Assembly: GCF_001704415.2 (NCBI RefSeq)
Contig: NC_030819.1
Location: 35,768,575 to 35,832,574 of the forward strand
Length of the DNA stretch: 64,000 nt
Direction of reading: 5' to 3'
Source of the DNA: Capra hircus
Taxonomy: Eukaryota; Chordata; Mammalia; Artiodactyla; Bovidae
In this document: positions 45,301 to 57,300 of the stretch, one piece after another
How positions within the stretch are numbered: position 1 is the stretch's first letter
Layout: each line of letters opens with the position of its first letter
Translations under genes and position numbers: made by a program
Notes under the pieces: model-generated
Database searches by the model: none
What the model was told of the DNA's origin: nothing
What the model saw: the letters and a program-made list of their open reading frames with translations, nothing else

Positions 45301-48300
45301 CTTAGGCTAGAGCTAATAATATTCACAGGTGGCTCGTGGCTACTGTATTGGACAATTCAGGTCTAGCATTTAGAAGATGCTAAACATTCTTGCCCCATCC
45401 CAGACCTGTCTGCTTTTCTTTACTTATTAGAACTTTATATAATTCTGAATCATTGTCTTGTTGCAGCTAAGTATTAATATAATGAAAAGGGCTGGGATAT
45501 GGAATCAGACAAATTTGGATTTGAATACCAGCTCTATTAGTTTTGTATCCTTGGATGAGTTGCTTAACCAATCTTTTCCTTATAGTACTTTAGAGAGCAG
45601 TTAATGTGTACAGAATACTTTCCATTTGAAAACTTTCATTTAAAAAAGGAGAGAACATATAAGTGTGTATTTTGTGATTCTGGCTATAAAACTTGCATAC
45701 AAAAACTGGGAATGAGGACATAGGAATATGGCGATAGTTTTTCAGATAGCACAGTTTTGCATGATTATTTTTTAAATTTTCTCTCAGGTTGTATTTTGAA
45801 AAATAAAAGTTAAATTTAAACTGAAATGGTCTTAAAATTTTTTTCTTTGTACACAATTTTTATTGCGATGTTTTTATGTTATTGATAACTTCAGCCATAA
45901 TTTCTTGTTATTGTTCAGTTGCTAAGTTGTGCCCAACTCTTTGCTACCCCGTGTATTGCAGCATGCTGGGCCTCCCTGTCCTTCATTATCTCCTGAAGTT
46001 TGCTGAAACTCATGTCCATTGAGTTGGTGATGGCATCCAACCATCTCATCCTCTGTCAACCCCTTCTCCTTTTGCCCTTAGTCTTTTCCCAGCATCAGGG
46101 TCTTTTCCAATGAGTTGGCTCTTTGTGTAAGGTGGCCAAAGCACTAGAGCTTCAGCATCAGTCCTTCCAATGAATATTCAGGGTTGATTTCCTTTAGGAT
46201 TGACTGGTTTGATTTCCTTGCTGTCCAAGGGACTCTCAAGCATCTTCTCCAGCACCTCAATTCGAAAGCATCAATTCTTCAATGCTCAGCCTTCTTTATT
46301 GTCCAACTCTCACATCCATACATGACTACTGGAAAAACTGTTGCTTTGATTATATGTTCCTTTGTAGGCAAAGTGATGTCTCTGATTTTGAATATTTGAA
46401 TATGCTATCTAAGTTTATCATAGCTTTTATTCCAAGGAGCAAATGTCTTTGAATTTCATGGCTGAGGTTACGATCCACAGTGATTTTGGAGCCCAAGAAA
46501 AGAAAATCTGCCACTGTTTTTATTTTTTCCCAACCTATTTACCATGAAGTCATGGTGCCAGTTTTTTGAATGTTGAGATATAAGCCAGGTTGTCAACTAA
46601 TAGTGTGACAGACTACAGCTAATTTCTTTTTATCTTTTTAATCTTTTTATCTTTTAATCTTTTTATCTATAGTTGAATCTTGATTTTTTCTTTGTATTCA
46701 TTTTACTTATGTATATTCTTTTTTTTTTTTTTTTTTTACTACTGGGTTTTTCTGTATTTTTTTTTAAATCGTTTCCTTCATTCTATAAGAAATTTGAACT
46801 ATATTGCTTTATTTTTAATATTCTCCACAGCCCTGTTTTTTTTTTTTTTCTTTTGAAAATCTTCTCTGCAGCTAATTCCTATTTGAGGCTCAACACACTT
46901 CTTAGAAGTCTTGTTTTTAATTTGCATGTAAATATTCAGTCTGGAATTTGAGAAATTCTCATCCCATAAACTTAATCCCAGCTGTTTTCCCCATGTGAAA
47001 AGCTCTTTTCCCCACAGTAAATGACAGCTCTCCCTAATTTTCCCATCTGCCGATTCTACCATCGTAATGGTCAGTGAATTCCAATGTTGTGTTCTTTAAT
47101 TGCTGTTCTGCTTGAAATGTTCTGGATAATCCAGAGTTTTATTTCACTTTTCAGTATTTTACTCTATCATTTTATTGTGGACAGTAAAAATATAACTTCT
47201 TGCATCAGTGAGTTGTATGGCCAAATACATTTAAAAAATGATTGATTAGGTTTCTGAATGTCACCATCTAACTGATGTAAAATGATATCTCTAATCATGA
47301 ACTCCCTTGAAGTCTGTGCTGAAATTTCTAGCTGTTTAGTGAACATTCCTATTTAGATATTCCTTATCCCTTTTTTTGGTGTTAATTTTATTGGTTATGG
47401 TTGATTTACAATATTGTGCTTTAGATGTACAGCAAAGTGATTAAGTTATATATACATATATTAATTGTTTTTTGGATTCTTTTCTTATATAGGTTAATTA
47501 TCACGGTTTGATAACACTTTTAGACTTAAAATATAAAAAGCCCTGGTTCCTATATGATATATTCTTCAGGCTCAAACCTTTATAGTTGTGTTTGATACCT
47601 CCCTTAACCCTGCAGACAATCATCAAGACCTGTCAAGTCATTCTTTTATCGATAAGCCTAATCCTACGTGTCACCACTGTAGTTCCGGTACAGAAAACCT
47701 TGAACCTGGATTACTATGTTCTCCTGCCACCAGATGAATATTTTTAAATCAATACTTTCATGCTGTTCTCTGTACTCAGAAACTTTTAGTGAGTACTTGT
47801 TGCCAATTGGAAAAGTTTAAATAACTTGACATGATAATGTTTTTCATAATAAGATAAAATACAGTTGACCCTTGAACAGTATAGAGATTAATCAATATGT
47901 AATTTATAGTTGGTTCTCCATATCCTGGGTTCCTCTGCCTATATGTGGATTCAACCAACTGCAGACCGTGTAGTACTCTGCTATTTACTATTAAAAAGCA
48001 TCTGTGTGTAAGTGGACCCCTGCATTCAAACCCACACTTTTAAAGAGTCAACTCTAACTTTTGAAAACTTATACAGTTTTGCAAAAAGTTATGGCTTCTT
48101 GATTCTTGAACTTTTGTCAGCTTTATTTTCCATACTTTCTTATAAGAACCTTTCACTTGAAGACAGATAAATGCCCTGCCCCTTAGCCACATATCAACTG
48201 TCTTCATCTGTAGTTGGTTCAACTTAATATTTACCAAGCATTTGTTCTTTGCTCTATGTATATTTAAGGAATATATAAAACATTTTTTCCCTCTCATTTT

Positions 48301-51300
48301 CAGTTCTGTTATTCTTCAAACCTTAACTTTATTCCCACTAATGCTTTCCTTTCAAAAAAATTTTCCTTTCAACCAGAAATGTGGAGCTCACTGACATATC
48401 CTCCCCTTCTGCTACATGTGCAAGGGAACACATATACCAAAACATACATAACATATGAATAATTTAATGAATAATTTTACTTTTTCTAGTTGTATTGAGA
48501 TATAATTGAAGTACAGCTCTGCATACACTGCAGGATGATTACTATAGTATAGTTAATCAACCTCATCTCCTCAAATAGTTACCGAAAAAATGGGTAATTT
48601 AAAGGTGAACATCTGTGTAATTACAGTCAAAATGCAAGAAATACCACAGTACAAAGTACAACTACCTTTCCCCGGTGGCTCAGAGGTAAAGAATCCCCTT
48701 GCAGTGCAGGAGATGTGGGTTTGACCCCGGGGTCAGGAAGATCCCTTGGAGAAGGGAATGGCAGTCCACTCCGGGATTCTTGCCTGGAAAATCCCATGGA
48801 CAGAGGAGCCTGGCAGGGTACTGTCCATGAACTCACAGGAGTTGGTCATAACTTAGTGACTAAACCACTGCCACACAGTACCCTAGAAGCTCACCATATG
48901 CCCCTCCTTGATCAAATATCCTCCACTTTCCTCCCTGGAGGTAATGATTATCCCTTTGTGATAATCATAGCCTTCCTTTTTTCCACAGTTTTGCCATCTG
49001 TATACGCATATGTAAACAACATCATATTTTCTTTTTTTCAGGTTTTTAAGTGAATGGAATAATGAAATTTTTGACTTGTCTCAAGATTTTTTGTGTTAAG
49101 GGTAGCTGAAGTTCATTCATTTTCATTGCTCTGCAGCATTTCATTTATTACTGATGAACATCTGAGTATCTGTAGTTTAGGGCTGTTTTTAATATAACTT
49201 CTGAGAACTTTATTATATAAGTATCTTGTTTTTCTAAGTTTTATCCCTAGTGATTGACTCACTGGATCTCTGGACATGTATAACTTTAAGTGAAGCTAAT
49301 TTTCTGAAAGACTGGCCCAGTTTAGACTGCCATCAGTGCACTGTGACACATCCTTCCATGCCAGTTTTAGAATCGTCAAACTTAAAATTGTGCTATTTTG
49401 GTGGGTGTGTAGTGATATCTCTTTGTGGTTTAAATGTGCATTTTCCTATTTCCTTTCATATATTTATCAGCTTGTAGTTCTTTTCTTGTTTACCCATTAT
49501 CCTTTCTCTATTTTTGTATGGGAAACTTTTATTTAAAAAGGACCTGTACAGATCCTTTTTACTTATCAAAGATGTTAACCTTTTATCAGGACCAGCCTGC
49601 CCTTCATACTGTAGTTGATTTTGTCTAAAGCCAGTCTGAAGATGGGAGGAAAGTTTGGTCCTTATGGTAAACCCACCTTTAAAAAAATTTTATTAATAAG
49701 TAAAGCTGTTTGCCCAGTAAGCATTCATTTGGTCACAAAAGGTATTGGTCAATAGGTACTTTTGGTAAGTGCCTACTGTATCCTACCTATCTGCCTAAGC
49801 TTTGGGTACAAGATACAAAATTTTCTTCCATATACTGTCTTAAGGTTTGAGCTCTGTATTGAGGGCTGCATTTATCCAGTCCTGTTTTATGTCATGGAAA
49901 CACTGAGCAATCATCGAAAAGAATTAGCTAGAAAGTATTGAGGCAACCAGTAGTCAATAAGCATGTACTCTTTGGAGTCAAAAAGACTTTGGTTTCAGCT
50001 ATGAGTCTGGAAATGTGTGACCTTGTGCATATTATGTCAGCTCTCTGAAATTTAGTTTTATCACCTGCAAAATGGAAATAATAGATTATAATGTTATGAT
50101 GATTCAGTGTGGCATTTAATGCATGTAAACTGCCTAGCACATCACCTGCCAAGTATCCATCAGCAGTGATGAAATCTAAAACCACCTTCCCCAGTATTCA
50201 TGCTAGTGTAAGGTTTCAGGTCAAGGACTGAGATGAGGAAGGAAACGAATTGTTCTCATGTGTGCCTCAGTCAAGTATGAAGATGGTATATAACTCACGT
50301 TCTACTTTAGGACTTTCGGGTTGTGAAATGCAGGAAGGACATATGTGGAACAGGAAAATGAGATAAAAGATGATTCAAAAGTCCCCTTAAGGACAGAAGC
50401 AAACTGAAAAACAAAGGAAAATGATATGGACACGTCTACCTCCATTTCACATTTGGTGGAAAATTTTGTTTTTGTGTTTTCCCTTTTGTAATTATGACAG
50501 TGTTGTTGTTTTCCAACCCTGTTTGTGTCCCTTTGCCTCTTTCCATGTTCATTTGATTATTATCCCCCTAACAATATTAAGTTGAAGACATTTTCTTTTA
50601 TTATGATTGGCCTTGAAATTAAAACTTGAATTCGAGAGCAGTAAATGTGAATAAATATCTGCATTCAGGGCAATGTTATAACTGGTGTATTATTGTGAAC
50701 TCTTTTATTACAGCTCATAGATTTTCAGTGGAAGCTGGGTATGGCTGTGAGCTCCGACAGTTGCAGATCTCTTAAGTATCCTTATGTTGCAGTGATGCTC
50801 AAAGTGGCAGATCATTCAGGCCAAGTGAAGAACAAGTCCTTTGAAATGACAATCCCACAGTTTCAGGTTTGTGATATAATGCATTCTGTTTTAGCTGTTA
50901 TTCTATAACTGCTGCTTAAAAAGATACATAAAATCATTTTTAAGAGAAAATTTTAACTTGATTTGCAATTCTTTTGAGTGCTTTACATTTATTAACACAT
51001 ACAAAAGATCTCAATTTGTTTTATTTTGCAATTATTAATATATTATTTTCAATATAACATTTTGAATTTGTATACTTTGACACTCCATCACTTCTGTAGT
51101 ACTCATCTGTGAGTGTATTTAAGAAATTTGCGTCTTTTCTAGCAGGATGTTTACTTTGTATTTAACTGTTTTATTCTTCTTAGGCTTAATATTCAAGAAT
51201 GATAAAGCTAAATTAATCTTACCTTTGAACAGTATTGCCTTGAATTTTCTGACTAATAATGTTTACTAAATGCAGATCAGACCACTAATACTAGTACTTG

Positions 51301-54300
51301 ATAGCTAATTTTATCTGCTACGGTTTTGAGTAACCTAGTAGTTTATATTTAGAATCATGTTATATATATTATTATTATTTTTAGTGTGTGTGTGCACACG
51401 CACACTCAGTTGCTCGGATATGTCCAATTCTCTGTGGGCCCATGGAGTAAAGCCCACCAGGCTCCTCTGTGCATGGAATTCTCCAGGCAAGAATACTGGA
51501 GTGGATTGCCATTTCATCCCCCAGGGGATCTTCCTGACCAAGGGATCAAACCTGTAACTGTTAGTCTCTTGCATTGGCAGGCGGATTCTTTATCACTGCA
51601 CCACCTGGGAGGCCCATTATATATATTATTATTTCACCTCTTTTCTGTAAGCAAGAAAGGGAGAAAGAAGGTAGATGAGAAATCAGATTTTCTTTTCAAT
51701 GTACATACAGGGAAATGCTTTGTCTTTGGCTAATTTAACTGACCTTAGAGTTTTGTATTTGTTTGTTCATTTTGATACCTATGGTGAGTGAATAGATACG
51801 AATTCTTACTTATAGCTCTTCCTACTCTAAAAAAGTCAAATAATCTAAGAAAGGCCACCATGATTAATGAAACGGAAATGTAATGAGAATTCTTTATAAA
51901 ACTGAAAATATATTGGTCCCAGACTTCTTTTTTTTTTCTTCTTGATATATATATTTTATTGAAGTATGGTTGACTTACAGTGTTTCAGGTACACAGCAGG
52001 GTGATTCAGTTATACATATACATATGTTATTTTTGAGATTATTTTCCATTATAAGTTATTACAAGATATTGACTATTGTTCCCTGTGCTATACAATACAC
52101 CTTTGTTGCTTGTTGTATATCTGCTGTTTCTTTTAAATTAGAAATCTAGCATTCTATTCATACAAAATGAAGTGGAATCAAAATGTCATAATTTTTTTAG
52201 ACAAAATTTATGTTTTCTAAAATATACGTATATTACACCTACTATATATATATATATAATGGCACCCCACTCCAGCACCCTTGCCTGGAAGATCCCATGG
52301 ATGGAGGCGCCTGGTGGGCTACAGTCCATGGGGTCGCTAAGAGTCGGACACGACTGAGCAACTTCCCTTTCACTTTTCACTTTCATGCATTGGAGAAGGA
52401 AATGGCAACTCCAGTGTTTTTGCCTGGATAATCCCAGGGACGGGGGAGCCTGGTGGGCTGCCGTCTATGGGGTCGCACAGAGTCGGACACAACTGAAGTG
52501 ACTTAGCAGCAGCAGCATACACATATATGTATACAGAAGCTTTTCTACCACACTTGATAAAGACTTGAGAAGGAACTTCAAAAAAAAGAGAGAGAGAGAA
52601 AAGTTGGAGACATTGGAAAGCATGAACTAAGTGAAATGGGAGCACAGAATATGGAATAGGAAAAATGGAACTAACAGGTAAAAATAAAAGATCATCATAT
52701 AGTCCAGTTGTTTTTATACATGGCTGCTCATTAGAAACATATCTGGGGTTTTGAGGAAAAATAGTAATACCTGGGCATTTGTATTTTTTAGCAAATTCCA
52801 AGATAATTCTCATATGCATCTGGATTTTAAAAAGTGATTACAAATTTTTCTATTAAATAGCAATTTTGGTGATACAGAATTCTATTTTTTTCTTTTGACC
52901 AGTCATGATACAATGGTATTAAGTGAGTAATAGTTACATAATCATAGTAGTAAAAGATGTTTATCTGTTTTCACAATCAAAAGCCAGACAAAAAATAAAA
53001 AGATAATTACAGTTGCAAGCCATAATGGGAACATGATTAACCTAACAGTATAAAATAATTATATATACTTTAGGGGGTCAAGCAGAGTGATGTGGTAAGT
53101 CGAAGTGCATACATGCATATGTTTTCATCTGCCTGGCCAGTCTTTGTCTTTTGGTTGGTGCATCAATCCATTTACATTTAAGGTAATTATCGATATGTAT
53201 GATCCTATTTCCATTTTCTTTTAGGTGTATTTTCTGTAGGTCTTTTCCTTCTCTTGTGTTTCCTGTCTGGAGAAGTTCCTTTAGCATGAAAAGATGGTTT
53301 GGTGGTGCTGAATCTCTCAACTTTTGCTTGTCTGGAAAGCTTTTGACTTCTCCATCGTATCTGAAGGAGAGTCTTGCTGAGTATTCTTGGTTGTAGGTTC
53401 TTCCCTTCCATCACTTGCAGAGTTTCTGTTGAGAAATCAGCTGACAACCTGATGGGAGTGCCCTTGTATGTTGTGTGTCATTTTTCCCTTGTTGCTTTTA
53501 AAATTTTTTTGTCAGTTTAATAACTGTGTGTCTTGGGGTGTTCCTCCTTGGGTTCATCCTGCCTGGGACTCTCTGCTTTTCTTGGACTTGGTTGATTATT
53601 TCCTTTCCCCTCTTAGGGAAGTTTTCAGCTATTCAAATATTTTCTCAAGTCCTTTCTCTCTGCTCCTCCTGAGACCACTGTAATGCGAATGTTGGTGCTT
53701 TAATGTTGTCCCAGAGGTCTCTTAGGCTGTCTTCATTATTTTTTTTTTCATTCTTTTTCTGTATTCTGTTCTGTGGTAGTGATTTCTGCCATTCTGTCCT
53801 TCAGGTCATTCATCCGTGCTTCTGCCTCCATTACTCTGCTCTTGATTCCTTCCACTGTGTTGTTCATCTCTGTTTGCTCTTTGGTTCTTCTGCATCTTTG
53901 GTGAACATTTCTTGCATTTTCTCTGTTCTGTTTCTGAGATCCTGGATCATGTTCAATATCACTATTCTGAATTATTTTTCTAGAAAGTTGCCTATCTCTA
54001 CTTCATTTAATTGTTTGGGGGGTTTGTATCATGTCCCTTCGTTTGGGTTATAACTCTGCTTTTTCATCCTGATTAACTTTCTGTAATGTGGTTTTTGTCC
54101 TACTCACCATGGGACTGTGGTTCTTCTTGCTTCGTCTGTCTGCCCTCTGGTGGATGAGGCTGAGGCATCTGTATGCTTCCTGATGGGAGGGAGAAGGTGG
54201 GAAAAACTAGGTCTTGCTCTGGTGGGCAGGGCCTTGCTCAGTAAATCTTTAATCCAATTATCTGCTGATGGGTGGAGTTGCACTCCCTCCCTGTTAGTCA

Positions 54301-57300
54301 TTTGGCCTGAGGCGACCCAGCCCCGGGGTCTGTGGGCTCTATGGTAGGGTTAATGGCAGCCTCCAAGAGGGCTTATGCCAAGGGGGACGTAAGGCCAGGA
54401 AGGCCTTAATCCTAGAAGGCCAGGATTGCTGCTACCAGTGCCTCCATCCCTGTGGTGAGCCGTTGCCAACCCACGCATCCACAGAAGACTCTCTGACACT
54501 CGTGGGTAGTTTTGGTTCTGTCTCCTATGGGCTTGCTGCTCCTTTACTCTGGGTCTTGGTGTGTAAAAGATTTTGTTTGTGCCCTCCAAGACTGGAGTCT
54601 CTGTTTCCCCCATCTTACGGAAGTCCTATAGTTAAATCCCGCTGGCCTTCAAGGTCAGATTCCCTGGGAATTCCTAGTGCCTTTGTCAGATCCCCAGGCT
54701 GGAAAGCCTGATATGGGGCTCAGAACCTCCACAAGTGGGAGAACCTCTTCGGTATTACTGTTCTCCAGTTTCTGGGTTGCCTACCTGGTGGGTGTGGGAT
54801 TTGATTTTATTGTGATTGTGCCCCTCCCTCTGCCGGGGCTTCTTTGTCTTTGGATGTGGGGTATTTTGGTTGATAGTTGTTGAACAGCTGGTTGCAGTTT
54901 TGGTGCTCTTGCAAGAGGAGATGAGTGCATGTCCTTCTACTCCACCATCTTGAACCAGAACCCCGGACTTCTATTTTAAGAAAATCTCCTTATATACCAC
55001 TCAAGGATGCTTTTCTGTAATTTCTTTATTTTCGCTGTTGCCCGGGCTTTTCTCTGTTTGCAGCAAACGGGGGTAGATGCAGTATATGGGCCTCTCTTGT
55101 TACGGAGGACAGGCATGCGGGCTTCAGTGGTTGTGACACACGGACTTTGTTGCTCCAAGGTGTGTGGGACCTCCCTGGACCAGGGATTGAACCCAGGGCT
55201 CCTGCATTGGCAGGCAGATTCTTTACCACTGAGCCACAGGGGAAAGCCCTCTGGGATACTTTTGATTTCTTTTACAAACTGTATTTTCCCCCAGCTTTAT
55301 TGAGGTAAAATTGACAGAAATTGTATACATGCAAGGTATACTATGTGATGTTTGGGTATATGTTTACATTATGAAAAGATTCCTACTGTCAAACTAATTA
55401 ATATATCCATCATCTCACGTAGTTAACATTTTGTGTGTGTGTGGTAAAAACTTGAAATCTCTTCTCTAGCAGATTTCAAGTATGTAGTGATTATATTATT
55501 AACTGTGGCCAGCACCTATGCCTTAGGTCTCCAGAGCTTACTTCCCTTGTAACTGAAAAGTTCTACCTCTTCACCAGCATTTCCTCATGTCCTCTACCTT
55601 CCCAGCCTTGGTAACTGCTATCTATTCTCTGTTACCATGAATCTCACTTTTTTTTAGATTCCATGTATAAGTAAGATCATGTAGTATTTGTCTTTCTGTG
55701 TCTGGCTTATTTTACTTAGCATATTGTCCTCCAGGTTCACCCATATTGTCAAAAATAGCACAACTGCCTTCTTCTCAAAGGATGAGTAATACTGTGTATA
55801 TATACACACCACATTTTCTTTATCCATTCATCTGTCACTAGACACTTGTGTTGTTTCCATACCTTGGCTACTGTGAGTAATGCTGCATTGAATCTGAGAG
55901 TGCAGATATCTTTTTGAGGTAGTGATTTTAAGGATTTTCTTTCCTTTTAATTTCTTTCTCTTAGAACTGATATGTCCACTTTAGAACGAAAAAGGGTCAT
56001 GCTTCAACACTATTAATGTGAAGTGGTATCTTGGAAGCAGTTAAGACTAGGTTGAAAAGAAATAAATGCAGTGTATTGTGATATATGAGTAGCCTTCAAC
56101 TGAATATAAAGACCAAATCCACTTCAAAAGTAATACAGGTCTCAGTCCTTTTGTAATTTATAATACGGGCCTAATTCTTATTTTTCTTTGCTGCACTTTT
56201 GCTCCCAGATTCCACCTCTTTAAAATTTTCTCAGGAAAAAGATCACAAATGGGACAGCTCTTTTAAAGTTAGTTCTTACATGGCTGATAGCTAACCAGGC
56301 AGTCAGAGCCTGTTAGTCCCATTACAAAACTGCGGATGAAGGAACATTCTTTGAGCTTTTGATTAATATCTTTTTAGTAGCTAAAACTGGAGAAGGCAGT
56401 GGCAACCCACTCCAGAACTCTTGCCTGGAAAATCCCATGGACGGAGGAGCTTGGTAGGCTGCAGTCCATGGTGTCGTTAAGAGTTGGATACGGCTGAGCC
56501 ACTTCACTTTCACTTTTCACCTTCATGCATTGGAGAAGAAATGGCAGCCCACTCCACTGTTCTTGCCTGGAGAATCCTGGGGACGGGGGAGCCTGATGGA
56601 CTGCCGTCTATGGGGTCGCACAGAGTCAGACACGACTGAAGTGACTTAGCAGCAGCAGCAGCTGAAATTATGATCATCAGTATATGTTTTTGAACAAATG
56701 TTTACTTCCTCCTTCATAATAAATTTATGCATGAATTAAAACAAAATACAGATACTCTTTTAAGAAGCAAAATAGAGAATTAAGTCCAAAGAAGAGGGAA
56801 AATATGAGGATATAAATCCAGGTGGTGCTAGTGGTATAGAATCCTCCTGCTAATGCAGGAGACGCAAGAGATGCTGGTTTGATCCCTGAGTCAGAAAGAT
56901 CCCCTGGAGGAGGAAAGAGCAATCCACTCCAGTATCCTTGCCTGGAAAATCCCATGGACAGAAGAGCCTGGCAGGCCCTAGTCCATGGGATTGCAAAGAG
57001 TCAGACACCACTGAGCACACACGCATATAAGCTGCTATCAGTGTTGGGTCTCTCTTATTGTAATTGACAAGACAGCCTCTATCAATCACCCTGAAATGCA
57101 GTCTTTCACTAAATTAAAACTGGTTCAAAGCCTGAGACCCAATGTGTCATTTTTTAAAAGTCTTTATTGTTTATGACAGTGCTGGACATTTAATAAATCT
57201 TTGTGGTGTGGTCCTAAAGAACTTTGTTGGATGCTTTCAGAAAGTTTATTTATGAGCTAATTATTCAACCCTACAGTAGTATTTTTGCTTGCACCAGATT

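Noticed and set aside
46628..46672. short direct repeats resembling an array
   Set aside because: T-rich low-complexity sequence with no spacers; CRISPR arrays are not expected in a mammalian genome.
51930..54962. one L1 reaching from the 3' end at 51930 to the 5' end at 54962
   Set aside because: A MER5A-like remnant and unassigned sequence lie between (52520-52880), and a separate direct repeat brackets 52889-54968, so two independent elements fit better.
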